A DNA stretch of 64,000 nucleotides from Psychrobacter immobilis (lineage in GTDB: Bacteria > Pseudomonadota > Gammaproteobacteria > Pseudomonadales > Moraxellaceae). Position 1 is the first letter of the stretch, and each line of letters begins with the position of its first letter. The DNA lies in the NCBI RefSeq assembly GCF_904846225.1, contig NZ_CAJGZJ010000003.1:62001-126000 (forward strand), in the 5' to 3' direction. Of this stretch, positions 34,195 through 44,316 are shown one piece after another. The notes under the pieces were generated by a model. That model saw nothing but the letters and a program-made list of their open reading frames with translations, was not told the DNA's origin and made no database searches. Both the position numbers and the translations under genes were made by a program.

Positions 34195-34226
34195 ATGGGC
34201 TTATTTTTAATTGATTGATACAAATT

Positions 34227-34448
34227 ATGGCAAAAGACGATATTATCGAATTTGAAGGCGAAGTCATTGATACCCTTCCTAATACTTTGTTTAAAGTTCG
34301 TTTAGAAAACGGACACGAAATCATTGCGCATATCTCTGGTAAGATGCGTAAGCATTATATCCGCATCTTGACTGGTGATAAGGTTAAGGTTGAAATGACG
34401 CCTTATGACCTATCTAAAGGTCGTATTACTTACCGTGGTAAAAACTAA
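34227..34448 (+). CDS. infA: Translation initiation factor IF-1
   Basis: A 73-residue S1-fold protein that binds the ribosomal A site during initiation. The start is ATG 34227 ([20 protein letters not shown]); an in-frame TTG 12 bases upstream is not needed. The ending [11 protein letters not shown] is typical, and the length is one more than E. coli IF-1. It has its own promoter, and a bidirectional terminator lies about 185 bases downstream. Confidence 0.97.
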   Translation: MAKDDIIEFEGEVIDTLPNTLFKVRLENGHEIIAHISGKMRKHYIRILTGDKVKVEMTPYDLSKGRITYRGKN

Positions 34449-34631
34449 CTCTTGATAGAAATCAAGGTGTTATCAACTAAAATGGCTATAAAAGCATTTA
34501 TATAAATACAGGTAATGGCTTCTTTATTGCTGATATAAATGCTTGAGCGGTTTAACTGATAATAATAATGAAAATGCTAACCTGCTCATTATTGCCTATC
34601 AATGTTTTAGTTCTTAATATTAGTTTTACCA

Positions 34632-34665
34632 TAAAAAATACCGCTAATATCAGCGGTATTTTTTT
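34632..34665. terminator. Bidirectional terminator between infA and the L,D-transpeptidase gene
   Basis: AATACCGCT and AGCGGTATT flank an AATATC loop, with A-runs and T-runs on either side. It can serve both converging genes. Confidence 0.85.
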
Positions 34666-34717
34666 GGCTAAATTTTATGATGTTTTCAAATAAAACCATC
34701 AAATCAAAATCTAAAGA

Positions 34718-35839
34718 CTATTTAAATTCAACGGTTGCCCCGTCTTGAATCACGCCTAAAAGTGCCAGCGCATCCCAGTTGGTTAAACGTATGCAACCAG
34801 CTGATGCTTGACGGCTGATGCGAGCAGGATCGGGTGATCCATGAATACCATAAGTCGGTTTGCTCAGCCCAATCCAAACCAGACCAACTGGGTTATTAGG
34901 GCCAGGCGGAATGATAGACTTGCTACCGTCAGCGGCTGTATAAGTATAGTTAGGCTCATGTACTTTTACTTTCACTGTATGAGTGCCTGTTGGTGAAGGC
35001 GTTGCCGTACTCCCCACTGTCGTCGGATAACTGGCAATTAACTTGTTATCCTTATCATAGGCGTATAACGTTTCAGTTGCCTTATCCGCAACAACCCGAC
35101 TGACAGGTTTAGCATTAGGATTACTAGGATTATAGACAGTAATCATCTCGCCAGCCCTAAACTTGGCATTAGGATTCAGCTCTTTTAAGTATTTTTCATT
35201 GATATGAAATTTTTCTGCCAACGCTTCAGTCAGGCTTTCATAATACATACCCTCAAGCTTGGCTTTTTCTGTGGTTTCGACTGGGATTTTAGTGGTTTTG
35301 ACATTTACATCTGCTTCACTTAATTGATAGCGAACCAATACTGGCTGCTTCATAAGCTTCTCGTCTTTAGTCAACGCTTGCCATGTTTCGTTATTTAAGC
35401 TCTCAGTAACGCTCAGACCGTTTGCTTTCTGGAATGCTTGCATTGCCTTACGAGTGTTTTTACCCCAGTAGCCATCAACTGAGCCAACACCATTTTGATG
35501 CCAATTTAATAGAGCCTGTAATTTCGTACCAATGGTACGATCAATGTTTACGCCCTTTTTCCACGTGGCTTCATTTACTTTTTTCGCCATGGCTGGCAAA
35601 CCGTCTGTTGTATATTTTATGGTGGGGAGCAATTTATTTAGTGACGTTGCAGTTTTACTATTTCCTGTTAGCTTCTGACTGACGCCATTGGTCACTGGGC
35701 TGGCCTCTATATCAGTCGTACTGGCTTGACTAACATTACTTGTATTTCCCGTTGTCGCTGCAATGCTCTGTCCCATAAAAATTGCGGTAGAGAGACCCAT
35801 CATGGCTATCGCCGTACTCATTTTTTTTAATTGATACAT
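34718..35839 (-). CDS. L,D-transpeptidase (YkuD) with peptidoglycan-binding domain
   Basis: A 373-residue exported protein. The signal peptide ends near GQSIAATTGN. A peptidoglycan-binding type 1 domain lies at about residues 95-160 (NWHQNGVGSVDGYWGKNTRK and on). A LysM-like segment (LAEKFHINEKYLKELNPNAK) is followed by a YkuD catalytic domain from about 250 to the end, with HGSPDPARISRQASAGCIRL holding the catalytic His and Cys. It is expected to form 3-3 peptidoglycan cross-links or attach lipoprotein in the periplasm. It is monocistronic and shares a bidirectional terminator with infA. Confidence 0.93.
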   Translation of the reverse strand: MYQLKKMSTAIAMMGLSTAIFMGQSIAATTGNTSNVSQASTTDIEASPVTNGVSQKLTGNSKTATSLNKLLPTIKYTTDGLPAMAKKVNEATWKKGVNIDRTIGTKLQALLNWHQNGVGSVDGYWGKNTRKAMQAFQKANGLSVTESLNNETWQALTKDEKLMKQPVLVRYQLSEADVNVKTTKIPVETTEKAKLEGMYYESLTEALAEKFHINEKYLKELNPNAKFRAGEMITVYNPSNPNAKPVSRVVADKATETLYAYDKDNKLIASYPTTVGSTATPSPTGTHTVKVKVHEPNYTYTAADGSKSIIPPGPNNPVGLVWIGLSKPTYGIHGSPDPARISRQASAGCIRLTNWDALALLGVIQDGATVEFK

Positions 35840-36193
35840 GTAACGCTCCTAAATTTTTATACAAACGCTAATTTTAATTTTGTGATGTTGTCATCAAGAT
35901 TGATTATTTTGAATTTTTAATAACTCAATGAGTAACGCTATTAAGAGACTTAATCGTGTAAGAGATTTAGTCGTGTGATTATCGGCTAAGATAAAATCTT
36001 ATTGAAATGACAATTAATTTTCTTCACTTACAATCAGTTAATATTGACACATTCTTCTGTGAGCATATAACAGCTTTATGTTAAAAACACCTATCTTCTA
36101 TGGCATAACTGTTAATCATATTAATATTGAAAAAATTTTTAGAATAAATTGTTTGATACTGAAGCTCATGATGATTGGTTTCAATATGTCGTC
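35840..36193. other. Intergenic region upstream of the L,D-transpeptidase
   Basis: 354 AT-rich bases with no supported gene. It holds the promoter of the leftward transpeptidase gene. Short open frames near 36081-36272 overlap the repeat element and have no support. Confidence 0.5.
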
Positions 36194-36338
36194 TATAGTC
36201 AAAAAATAATAAAAGCGCTACAGTACTGCTGAAATGAATTTTCGAAGCCTCTGTCTGCACATGCCACAGCAAGCGAGGAAAATTTATATTAGTAGTACCT
36301 GACGATTGATGTATCGATTTAACTTTTTACCGACTATA
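36194..36338 (-). repeat. Dispersed palindromic element, copy D
   Basis: A 145-bp copy in the opposite orientation to A-C, bounded by TATAGTC and GACTATA, with the reversed core GCCTCTGTCTGC...CACAGCAAGCGAGG. It lies between the transpeptidase promoter region and the leuB terminator. Confidence 0.85.
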
Positions 36339-36345
36339 TAAAGCG

Positions 36346-36381
36346 CAAAAAACCCATAAATTGCTTGGCAACTTATGGGTA
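36346..36381 (-). terminator. Intrinsic terminator of leuB
   Basis: On the minus strand ACCCATAAGTTGC and GCAATTTATGGGT form a hairpin with a short loop, followed by six T. It lies about 87 bases after the leuB stop. Confidence 0.8.
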
Positions 36382-36467
36382 AATAAAATACAAAATCAGA
36401 CGGTTATATAACGTTATAGAAAATCTGGTTGTGTTATACAGCTTTTGAGAGTGTTAGCTTTTTTGGT

Positions 36468-37571
36468 TTATACCAATTTGGCCAATACTGCCTGACCCAT
36501 CTCGTTACAACCCACTTGCTTCAGTCCAGATTCAGTACCGTCTAAAATATCAACAGTACGTAAACCATCATCCAAAACGTCGCTTACTGCTTGTTCAATG
36601 GCTTGTGCTGCCTCTTCTTGCTTAAACGTATAACGAAGCATCATTGCCACCGATAAAATAGTCGCCAATGGATTGGCCTTATCTTGTCCAGCGATATCAG
36701 GCGCTGAACCATGGCACGGCTCATACATGCCTTTACCAGCCTCATCGAGACTGGCTGATGGTAGCATGCCGATAGAGCCTGTTAGCATGGCCGCTTCATC
36801 AGATAAGATATCACCGAACAGATTGCCCGTTACCATAACATCGAACTGCTTAGGGTCTTTGATCAATTGCATACAAGCATTATCGGCATACATGTGCGAT
36901 AACGCCACATCGCTATAGTCGGCTTGCTGCAGCTGGGTCATCGTCTGCTTCCACAATTCAGTGACCTCCAAGACATTTGCCTTATCCACCGAACAGACTT
37001 TTGCAGCCGTACCTGCAGCTTTCGCACGTGTTTTTGCCAATTCAAAAGCAACCTTGCCGATACGAGTAATCTCGCTCGTACTATATACCATGGTGTTATA
37101 ACCTTGCTGCTCACCATTCTCCAATGTGCGAATACCACGCGGCTCACCAAAATAAATACCACCAGTCAGCTCACGAACAATCAGTAAATCTAAGCCTGAA
37201 ATAATTTCAGGTTTGATGCTTGATGCATTGACAAGCTGCGGATAAAGTTTGGCCACACGTAGGTTAGCAAACAAACCAAGCTCACCACGTATTTTGAGTA
37301 GACCTCGCTCTGGACGTTTACTGCGTTCAATACCATCCCACTTAGGCCCACCGACGGCTCCTAGCAATACGGCATCCACGGCACGTGCACGTGCCAACGT
37401 TTCATCGGGCAAAGGTTCTCCGGTCGCATCAATCGCCGCACCGCCGATCAACCCAGACTCAAGCGTCAAACCTAATGCAAATTTCTTGTTGATGGCCTCG
37501 AGCACATCAATGGCTTGGGTCATGATTTCAGGGCCGATACCATCGCCTGCTAATGTTAAAATCGTTGCCAT
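36468..37571 (-). CDS. leuB: 3-isopropylmalate dehydrogenase
   Basis: A 367-residue NAD-dependent decarboxylating dehydrogenase of leucine synthesis. The N-terminus [13 protein letters not shown], the [10 protein letters not shown] segment, the [14 protein letters not shown] region, and DKANVLEV and [15 protein letters not shown] near the active and NAD sites are all present. The length is as expected. It is the last of the leuC-leuD-(lipoprotein)-leuB series, but it is separated from leuD by a lipoprotein gene and repeat element E, so it may have its own promoter. Confidence 0.97.
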   Translation of the reverse strand: MATILTLAGDGIGPEIMTQAIDVLEAINKKFALGLTLESGLIGGAAIDATGEPLPDETLARARAVDAVLLGAVGGPKWDGIERSKRPERGLLKIRGELGLFANLRVAKLYPQLVNASSIKPEIISGLDLLIVRELTGGIYFGEPRGIRTLENGEQQGYNTMVYSTSEITRIGKVAFELAKTRAKAAGTAAKVCSVDKANVLEVTELWKQTMTQLQQADYSDVALSHMYADNACMQLIKDPKQFDVMVTGNLFGDILSDEAAMLTGSIGMLPSASLDEAGKGMYEPCHGSAPDIAGQDKANPLATILSVAMMLRYTFKQEEAAQAIEQAVSDVLDDGLRTVDILDGTESGLKQVGCNEMGQAVLAKLV

Positions 37572-37616
37572 ACTAGTCCTTTTAAACGGTTAAGTTCTTA
37601 TTAATTAATACGGTTA

Positions 37617-37760
37617 TATAGTCAGTTCGAAATAAAATCGATACGTTAATAACTATGTACTACTGATATAGATTTTTCTAGCGTGCTGTTCGCAAGCGTG
37701 ACAGAAGCTGCAAAAAATCCATACCAGCAGCACTGTATCGGATTTAAAGTGAATCGACTA
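37617..37760 (+). repeat. Dispersed palindromic element, copy E
   Basis: A 144-bp divergent copy starting TATAGTC and ending GACTA. The outer arms are close to copy B (AAATCGATAC...GTACTACTG), while the centre differs (AGCGTGCTGTTCGCAAGCGTG). It lies between the lipoprotein gene and leuB. Confidence 0.75.
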
Positions 37761-37806
37761 AATATTAGAAGTTGTTAATAATTTTTTAAATTTTAATGTG
37801 CTTTTA

Positions 37807-38535
37807 TTATGCTTCGACTTTTTTGATTTTAGAAGCCGCTGATAATGGCTCAATCATTTTGGTTTCGACAAACTCGCCTTGATTCTCAGCATCTAGTTGT
37901 TTGCAGAATCGACGTTGAACCTTATTGTCTTGTAACAGATCAATACATAGAGGCTCAGGTGATGCTGCCTCCAACAAGCTGCCAGAAGTTGTTTTAGATT
38001 TCATTTGATATGCATGTAGCTGATAAGTGCCAGCTTTGGCAAAATCATGAATCATCGCAAAACGCTCGATATAGCCTCTATTATTTTTTGGATAAAAATT
38101 GATATGTACTTCGCGCTTTGCAGGCAATACCCTTGCGTAGTAATTGGTCAAGCCCGGCATAGCAGAGGCAGATAGCGGTACAATTTTGATGGCATTTTTA
38201 TTGACGAGTGGTGCCATGTTCGTATTCGTTGATACTTTTGCAATAGTCTTAGTGCCATTATAAATTGGTAACGCCGCCACAAGCTTTGGATCGACTGGCT
38301 CATGACTATCAGGCGCAATGATAAGCGTTCTGTCAATTTGCACAATTTCGCAGTGATAGGTACCCACGCATGCAATATTCACTTCGCCATCAATAGGTTT
38401 GATTTTACCTGTCAATACCATAGCGTTTTTTGCCTCATCTATTTTTTGATAGCCAGTTAATCCCTGACAGCCTGATAACAGTAAGATTGCAGCAAAAATC
38501 GCACTTGTCCATAAACTATAATATTTTTTATTCAT
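37807..38535 (-). CDS. Lipoprotein of unknown function in the leu cluster
   Basis: A 242-residue protein with a lipoprotein signal: a basic N-terminus, hydrophobic segment and the lipobox LLSGC at about residue 23. The mature part has four further Cys residues (IACVGTYHCEI and PLCIDLL...RRFCKQL), likely paired in the periplasm. The DNA-derived sequence shows beta-rich stretches (REVHINFYPKNNRGYIERFA) but no domain I recognise. It lies between leuD and leuB on the same strand, with gaps of about 140 and 235 bases, so co-regulation with leucine genes is possible but not shown. Confidence 0.75.
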   Translation of the reverse strand: MNKKYYSLWTSAIFAAILLLSGCQGLTGYQKIDEAKNAMVLTGKIKPIDGEVNIACVGTYHCEIVQIDRTLIIAPDSHEPVDPKLVAALPIYNGTKTIAKVSTNTNMAPLVNKNAIKIVPLSASAMPGLTNYYARVLPAKREVHINFYPKNNRGYIERFAMIHDFAKAGTYQLHAYQMKSKTTSGSLLEAASPEPLCIDLLQDNKVQRRFCKQLDAENQGEFVETKMIEPLSAASKIKKVEA

Positions 38536-38675
38536 AATGGCGGCTACTACTTATAAAAGAGATAATAAAATGTTGTAGGATACTGCCTTTCATTTTAGCC
38601 AGTTCACCGCCATAACTCAACGCTACTTTACTACCGTTCAGCCTTTTTAAGAACGATAGTTCGTGGGTTTGTCAC

Positions 38676-39326
38676 TTAGGCTCGTACTTCGTTAAATATC
38701 CACGGGGTTTTTTGCATCATTTTATGTTCATAGTCTTTGATCGCATCACTTTGCTGCAAGGTCAAGCCAATATCATCAAGTCCATTTAACAAGCAATGCT
38801 TGCGAAAAGCATCCACTTCAAACGCATACTCTTCGCCCGTTGGCGTGATAACCACTTGACGCTCAAGATCAGCGGTAAGCTCATAACCTTCGTTGGCAAG
38901 GGTGGCTTTCATTAAGGTGTCGACAATCGCTTCATCCAGCACAATTGGTAGCATGCCGTTTTTGAAACAATTGTTATAAAAAATATCGGCAAAACTTGGC
39001 GCGATTACTGTACGAAAGCCATACTCTGAGAGTGCCCAAGGAGCATGTTCACGGCTAGAACCACAGCCAAAATTGCGACGTGCCAGCAGAATATTAGCGC
39101 CTTGATAGCGCGGCTGATTCAAAACAAAGTCGGGATTAATCACGCGTGTGCTATTGTCTTGACCCGGATACCCTTCGTCAAGATAACGCCAATCGTCAAA
39201 TAGATTGACGCCAAAGCCGGTACGTTTAATAGACTTCAAAAACTGCTTTGCAATAATTTGGTCGGTATCAACGTTTGCGCGATCAAGTGGGCAAACGATA
39301 CCCGTTTGAGAGTTATAAGCTTGCAT
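38676..39326 (-). CDS. leuD: 3-isopropylmalate dehydratase small subunit
   Basis: A 216-residue swivelling-domain subunit of isopropylmalate isomerase. The start is placed at ATG 39326 ([20 protein letters not shown]) with AGGA upstream; a TTG five codons earlier is less likely. The family segments [40 protein letters not shown] and [17 protein letters not shown] are intact. It follows leuC after 98 bases containing a stem-loop. Confidence 0.96.
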   Translation of the reverse strand: MQAYNSQTGIVCPLDRANVDTDQIIAKQFLKSIKRTGFGVNLFDDWRYLDEGYPGQDNSTRVINPDFVLNQPRYQGANILLARRNFGCGSSREHAPWALSEYGFRTVIAPSFADIFYNNCFKNGMLPIVLDEAIVDTLMKATLANEGYELTADLERQVVITPTGEEYAFEVDAFRKHCLLNGLDDIGLTLQQSDAIKDYEHKMMQKTPWIFNEVRA

Positions 39327-39356
39327 AAAATATCCTATCAATTATATATTCATTGG

Positions 39357-39404
39357 TGAGTGCTAATTGTTAACGGCTATTTTATTAACTGTCATTAGCA
39401 CTCA
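39357..39404. other. Stem-loop between leuC and leuD
   Basis: TGAGTGCTAAT and ATTAGCACTCA form a perfect 11-bp outer stem enclosing a second GTTAA/TTAAC stem. No T-run follows. It may be an mRNA-stabilising or processing structure within the leuCD transcript. Confidence 0.65.
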
Positions 39405-39424
39405 TCAGCTATTAATCGCCAGTC

Positions 39425-40843
39425 TTAAAACGTTCTTACATCCACAAAGTGACCGGCAAGCGCTGCTGCTGCTGCCATTGCTGGACTGACTAAATGTGTG
39501 CGACCACCATTACCCTGACGACCTTCAAAGTTGCGATTGGACGTAGAAGCACAATGCTCTTGCGGCTCAAGTTTGTCAGCATTCATCGCCAGACACATCG
39601 AGCAACCCGGCTCGCGCCATTCAAATCCGGCATCAGTAAATAAGGTATTCAAACCTTCTGCTTCCGCTTGCAATTTCACTTGCCCAGAACCTGCAACGAC
39701 TATCGCTTCTTTGATATTGTCTGCCACTTTGCGGCCTTTAATTACCGCAGCGGCATCACGTAAATCTTCGATACGTGAATTGGTACATGACCCAATAAAT
39801 ATACGATCAAGCTGAATGTCGGTGATTTTCTGCCCAGCTTTTAGACCCATATAAGTGTAAGCGCGTAACCAGCCTTCTTCTTGAGCCTCATCAACCGCTT
39901 GATCAGGTGTCGGTACTGACTGCGTGATATCAACGACCATTTCAGGCGACGTTCCCCAAGACACTTGTGGCGCTATTTGGCTACCATCAATCTCAACGAC
40001 GGTATCAAATACTGCGTCATCATCGGAATACAAGGTACGCCAGTAAGTTTCAGCTTGTTGCCACTGTGATTCGGTTGGTGCATAAGGGCGGCCTTTGACA
40101 TAATCAATAGTGATATCATCGACAGCAACCATACCCACGCGTGCGCCCGCCTCAATCGCCATGTTACAGACAGTCATGCGACCTTCCATGCTCATGTCTT
40201 CAAATACTTGGCCTGCAAACTCAATGGCATGCCCTGTTCCACCTGCCGTACCAATTTTTGCAATGATAGCCAGCACCACGTCTTTCGATGTTACGCCAGC
40301 CCCAAGCTTGCCAGTGACACGAATTTGCATGTTTTTTGATTTCTTTTGGATCAAGCACTGCGTTGCTAACACATGCTCAACTTCTGATGTGCCAATACCG
40401 TGTGCTAAACAACCAAGCGCGCCGTGTGTCGCGGTATGCGAATCACCACAAACGACCGTCATACCAGGTAATACCAAGCCTTGCTCAGGACCGACGACAT
40501 GCAAAATACCTTGACGCGCATCGTTGATCGTAAATTCAGCGATATCAAATTTGGTACAGTTATCATCCAAAGTCACTACTTGCAAACGAGAGACTTTATC
40601 TTTAATCCCCGGCACACCTTCTAAGCGCTCTTTGGTGACAGTTGGCACGTTATGGTCAGGACTGGCAATATTGGCAGACAAACGCCATGGTGCTCTATTG
40701 GCCAAATCTAGACCTTCAAATGCTTGCGGACTCGTCACTTCATGCAACAGATGGCGGTCGATGTAAATCAGGCTCGAACCATCATCACGTTTGGTGACTT
40801 CGTGAGCGTTCCAAAGTTTGTCATATAACGTTTGACCAGCCAT
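39425..40843 (-). CDS. leuC: 3-isopropylmalate dehydratase large subunit
   Basis: A 472-residue aconitase-family subunit carrying the [4Fe-4S] cluster. The cluster cysteines are visible in [17 protein letters not shown] and in [13 protein letters not shown], with the first in [17 protein letters not shown] context. [20 protein letters not shown] is the substrate-binding loop. The length matches the family. It is the first gene of the leftward leu series and divergent from a LysR gene, across 449 bases. Confidence 0.97.
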   Translation of the reverse strand: MAGQTLYDKLWNAHEVTKRDDGSSLIYIDRHLLHEVTSPQAFEGLDLANRAPWRLSANIASPDHNVPTVTKERLEGVPGIKDKVSRLQVVTLDDNCTKFDIAEFTINDARQGILHVVGPEQGLVLPGMTVVCGDSHTATHGALGCLAHGIGTSEVEHVLATQCLIQKKSKNMQIRVTGKLGAGVTSKDVVLAIIAKIGTAGGTGHAIEFAGQVFEDMSMEGRMTVCNMAIEAGARVGMVAVDDITIDYVKGRPYAPTESQWQQAETYWRTLYSDDDAVFDTVVEIDGSQIAPQVSWGTSPEMVVDITQSVPTPDQAVDEAQEEGWLRAYTYMGLKAGQKITDIQLDRIFIGSCTNSRIEDLRDAAAVIKGRKVADNIKEAIVVAGSGQVKLQAEAEGLNTLFTDAGFEWREPGCSMCLAMNADKLEPQEHCASTSNRNFEGRQGNGGRTHLVSPAMAAAAALAGHFVDVRTF

Positions 40844-41292
40844 GTTGCTATCCTTTATTAGTTGCTAATTACTTAACTTTTCACTTGCCTACACAGTAGT
40901 AGACGAGGACTTAGTTTAAATGTTTTGGCTATCAGTACTCTATCATCAGTTCTTTTTAGATAAAAATTGATGATTGTAAAGGCTAAATTTCACTCTTTAT
41001 TCTTGAAATCAATACTCCAGAACCACTATATTTTATAAAATTACAATATCGTTTACTGGTAACTTCATACTTATTGCTGCATTTGACTATTAAAACAAGC
41101 TTTCTGCGGCAAATTATCAAGTAAATACAATATATATGCCACAATACGACTTGATGCCTTGTGATTATAACAGGCTAATCCTATAATAATAATTGATGAT
41201 TTTTGACCAGATGCAAACTTTTATTTCTAATACGTTCTGATTGGGTCATCCAACTTTTATTTATAGCTTGCTAAATAGCTAAGGACATCCGC
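40844..41292. other. leuC-lysR divergent control region
   Basis: 449 bases with no supported gene. It separates the leu cluster from a divergent LysR regulator and so should hold the regulator's binding sites and both promoters. I looked for a Leu-rich leader peptide or attenuator on the leuC side and did not find a convincing one. Confidence 0.5.
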
Positions 41293-42165
41293 TTGAATAC
41301 CACAAATTTAACGACATTCGTCACCGTCATGCATACGGGCAGTATCTCAGGCGCAGCAGAAAAGCTGTTTATTACTCAGCCTGCGGTCAGTAAGCGCATC
41401 AAAAATTTGGAAGATGAGTTTAATATTACTTTGTTTGATACGGTTGGGCGCGGGATTGTACCGACTCAAGCTGCTAGCGAAATGTTACCTCATGCCAAAC
41501 GCTGGCTAGAGGATTATGAGAATTTTAAAATCAACCTGCAACACTCTCAGCATGTTGTCTCTGGAAAGCTCGTCATCGGTACCAGTCATCACATCGGTTT
41601 ACATCATTTAGCGCCCGTCCTTAAACACTTTATCCAAGCCTATCCAGCGGTGCAGTTAGAAGTGCACTTTGTCGATTCAGAAAAGGCGCACAAAGCTGTG
41701 TTAGACGGTGATTTATCACTGGCCTTTGTCACACTGCCCCCTGTTTACGATAAGCGTTTGAGCTATCACACACTATGGTCAGATCCTCTCTACTTCATGA
41801 CTGGCACGCTGTCGCCTTTAGCGACCAAGTCCAAGGTAACATTAGAGCAATTAGCACGATATCCTGCTATTTTGCCATCTGCAAATACATTTACCAGTCA
41901 GATTACATTGGCTGAATTCGCTAAGCATAACCTCAAGCCTTATGCCACCATGAGTACCAATCCACTTGAGTCGATTCGTATGTTGGTTTCTGTTGGACTT
42001 GGTTGGTCAGTATTACCGCAAACCATGATCAGTCAAGACTTGGAACGTATCGACATGGCGGACAATGTTGAGTTACAGCGTTACTTGGGCGTGGTTATTA
42101 ATCCAAAACTAACGCAGTCTAGCAGCGTGACTGCCCTACTAGATTTGCTTGCTCCTATCGAATAA
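41293..42165 (+). CDS. LysR-family regulator, probably of leucine synthesis
   Basis: A 290-residue LysR-type protein with TTG start at 41293, preceded by AAGGAC. The N-terminal winged helix-turn-helix (TGSISGAAEKLFITQPAVSK, then RIKNLEDEF) is clear, and the effector domain starts near residue 90 (GKLVIGTSHHIGLHHLAPVL). Divergent placement next to leuC strongly suggests regulation of leuCD, a layout also known in Pseudomonas. A leucine-pathway co-inducer such as isopropylmalate is an inference. Confidence 0.9.
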   Translation: MNTTNLTTFVTVMHTGSISGAAEKLFITQPAVSKRIKNLEDEFNITLFDTVGRGIVPTQAASEMLPHAKRWLEDYENFKINLQHSQHVVSGKLVIGTSHHIGLHHLAPVLKHFIQAYPAVQLEVHFVDSEKAHKAVLDGDLSLAFVTLPPVYDKRLSYHTLWSDPLYFMTGTLSPLATKSKVTLEQLARYPAILPSANTFTSQITLAEFAKHNLKPYATMSTNPLESIRMLVSVGLGWSVLPQTMISQDLERIDMADNVELQRYLGVVINPKLTQSSSVTALLDLLAPIE

Positions 42166-42494
42166 ATTACCCAACATAACAATTTAGAAAATTTGGCTAT
42201 TCGCATTTGTGACTATCATACGTTATAATATGCTTGATGTTATTCTCTAACAAAAATTTACCACAAGGACACTGAAAATCATATATTGAATAATTCTAGT
42301 AAGATATGATGATTAACAGTAGGCTCAATGGTTTTAAATGATTGGTTATGTAAGTTGCTAATACTCATATACAAATAGCAGATGCGAGCAATAAAAGCAG
42401 ATAAATGAACGTTAAATTTCTGTTGCTTTCTATCTCTATATGAGTGCTAGCCATAGAACAGCAGCCGTCATGTAAAACTAACAGCAAGTACTGA
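42166..42494 (+). ncRNA. Possible non-coding transcript or long leader upstream of putP
   Basis: A perfect TATAAT near 42226 with a weak TTCGCA box 18 bases upstream, and a strong orphan terminator at 42495-42529, bracket about 270 bases without a convincing ORF. Only 7-12 codon frames are seen. It may be a small RNA, or a terminated leader of putP. Nothing in the sequence proves transcription. Confidence 0.3.
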
Positions 42495-42529
42495 AACAAG
42501 CCATTATGTCCTACTTAATGGCTTGTTTT
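42495..42529 (+). terminator. Orphan intrinsic terminator upstream of putP
   Basis: AACAAGCCATTA and TAATGGCTTGTT flank a nine-base loop, followed by a short T-rich tail. It lies 330 bases after the LysR stop and 96 bases before the putP start, so it belongs to neither gene obviously. Confidence 0.8.
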
Positions 42530-42624
42530 GTCTTTAGGTATTGTTTTAGGTATCGTCTTGTAAGACTGAAATTTTATAGTCAAAAAATAATTACAGCCAA
42601 CAATGTTGGTTAAGGACAAGTTAT

Positions 42625-44124
42625 ATGAACGGAATTTCTAGTGGCGTGCTGATATCACTTGGCCTCTATTTTTTACTTATGATTGGTATTGGTGTCTATG
42701 CTTATTTTAAGCAGGCCAATGATACCGAAGGTTACATGCTAGGAGGACGTAGTTTAGGACCTGCAGTAACTGCATTGTCGGCAGGCGCATCAGATATGTC
42801 AGGTTGGTTACTACTTGGCCTTCCTGGTTATATGTACGCTGATGGTGTCGTTAGTATCTGGATCGCTCTTGGTTTAACGCTAGGTGCTTTACTTAACTAT
42901 ATCATCGTGGCACCGCGCCTTCGCGTTTATACTGAAGTGGCTGACAACGCCATTACTTTGCCTGACTATTTCGCCAACCGCTTTGAAGATAAATCGCACA
43001 TGCTGCGTGTCATCTCAGCATTAGTTATTATCTTATTTTTCACCGTTTATACCGCGGCAAGCTTAGTGGGTGGTGGTAAACTTTTTGAAAGCTCACTCAA
43101 CTTATCTTATAGCACTGGTCTATGGGTAACTGCTGGCGTCGTTGTTGCCTACACCTTATTCGGTGGTTTCTTGGCAGTATCGATGACTGACTTTGTGCAA
43201 GGCATCATCATGTTATTTGCGATGGTGATTGTTCCTGTTGTTGCCTTTACGGATCTTGGTGGCATATCAGCGACGACTGAAGCGGTCAGAAATATTGACC
43301 CAAGTATGCTTAATATTACTAATGGTATGACTATTATTGGTATTATTTCACTATTAGCGTGGGGTTTAGGCTATTTTGGTCAACCGCACATCATCGTCCG
43401 TTTTATGGCGATACGTTCGGTCAAAGACGTACCAACGGCACGTAATATTGGTATGAGTTGGATGGTTGTCAGCTTGATCGGTGCTTTGATGACAGGTTTT
43501 GCTGGTCGTGCTTATGTACAAAAGACAGCAATGACCTTAGACGATCCTGAGACCATATTCTTAGTCTTTACCCAGTTCTTATTCACACCGCTGGTTTCAG
43601 GTTTCTTATTAGCCGCTATTTTAGCCGCTATTATGAGTACTATTTCATCACAGCTATTAGTGGTATCAAGTTCACTAACCAAAGATGTTTACAAGTTATT
43701 CCTTGATAAGGACGCACCAGAAGCTCGTCAGGTATTGGTTGGTCGTATTTCAGTTGTGGCTGTTGCTCTCGCCTCTATCTTACTAGCCTCTGACCCAGAC
43801 AGCTCAGTATTGGACTTGGTTTCTAATGCTTGGGCAGGTTTCGGTGCCGCATTCGGACCATTGGTTATATTCAGTCTAATATGGCGCGGTATGAACCGTA
43901 ATGGTGCTGTTGCTGGTATGGTAATTGGTGCATTAACCGTTATCTTATGGATCTATGGCCCATTCCAAATGAATGGCATGGCACTAAACAGCTGGTTATT
44001 TGCTATTGTTCCAGGCTTTATCTTAAGTACTATCGCTATCTTTGCCGTAAGTATCATGACTGGCGGTCCAAAACCTTCAGTGACTGCGAAGTTTGAAGAG
44101 ATGGAATTGAACTTAAATAAGTAA
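42625..44124 (+). CDS. putP: Sodium/proline symporter
   Basis: A 499-residue member of the sodium:solute symporter family, with about 13 hydrophobic helices. TEGYMLGGRSLGPAVTALSA, the GASDMSGWLLLGLPG segment and the GYFGQPHIIVRFMAIRS region match PutP closely. It imports proline with Na+ across the inner membrane. It has its own intrinsic terminator. An orphan terminator lies just upstream of its start, which may reflect attenuation. Confidence 0.95.
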   Translation: MNGISSGVLISLGLYFLLMIGIGVYAYFKQANDTEGYMLGGRSLGPAVTALSAGASDMSGWLLLGLPGYMYADGVVSIWIALGLTLGALLNYIIVAPRLRVYTEVADNAITLPDYFANRFEDKSHMLRVISALVIILFFTVYTAASLVGGGKLFESSLNLSYSTGLWVTAGVVVAYTLFGGFLAVSMTDFVQGIIMLFAMVIVPVVAFTDLGGISATTEAVRNIDPSMLNITNGMTIIGIISLLAWGLGYFGQPHIIVRFMAIRSVKDVPTARNIGMSWMVVSLIGALMTGFAGRAYVQKTAMTLDDPETIFLVFTQFLFTPLVSGFLLAAILAAIMSTISSQLLVVSSSLTKDVYKLFLDKDAPEARQVLVGRISVVAVALASILLASDPDSSVLDLVSNAWAGFGAAFGPLVIFSLIWRGMNRNGAVAGMVIGALTVILWIYGPFQMNGMALNSWLFAIVPGFILSTIAIFAVSIMTGGPKPSVTAKFEEMELNLNK

Positions 44125-44148
44125 CTTTATAAATTATTATGTTTTCAT

Positions 44149-44179
44149 AAAAAACTCGCCATCAGTGGCGAGTTTTTTT
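44149..44179 (+). terminator. Intrinsic terminator of putP
   Basis: ACTCGCCA and TGGCGAGT flank a TCAG loop, extended by A and T runs (seven T). It lies about 25 bases after the putP stop. Confidence 0.9.
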
Positions 44180-44316
44180 GTATTGTGAACACTCGAATAG
44201 TTGCTTCACTTTCAAAGAATACAAATTGCTTTGACGGTAATATGTTTATAACTACAATACGGTCATTTTAAATATCATCACGATAACGATTAAAATCAAA
44301 AGAAAATCGATATATA

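Noticed and set aside
36081..36272. Minus-strand open frame of 63 residues
   Set aside because: About half of it consists of repeat element D, and it has no start signal.
40110..40514. Plus-strand open frame of 134 residues
   Set aside because: It is antisense to leuC, has no start signals and resembles no family.
42576..42600. TATAGTCAAAAAATAAT match to the end of element D
   Set aside because: Only about 17 bases match one end; no second arm or core follows before putP, so it may be chance.
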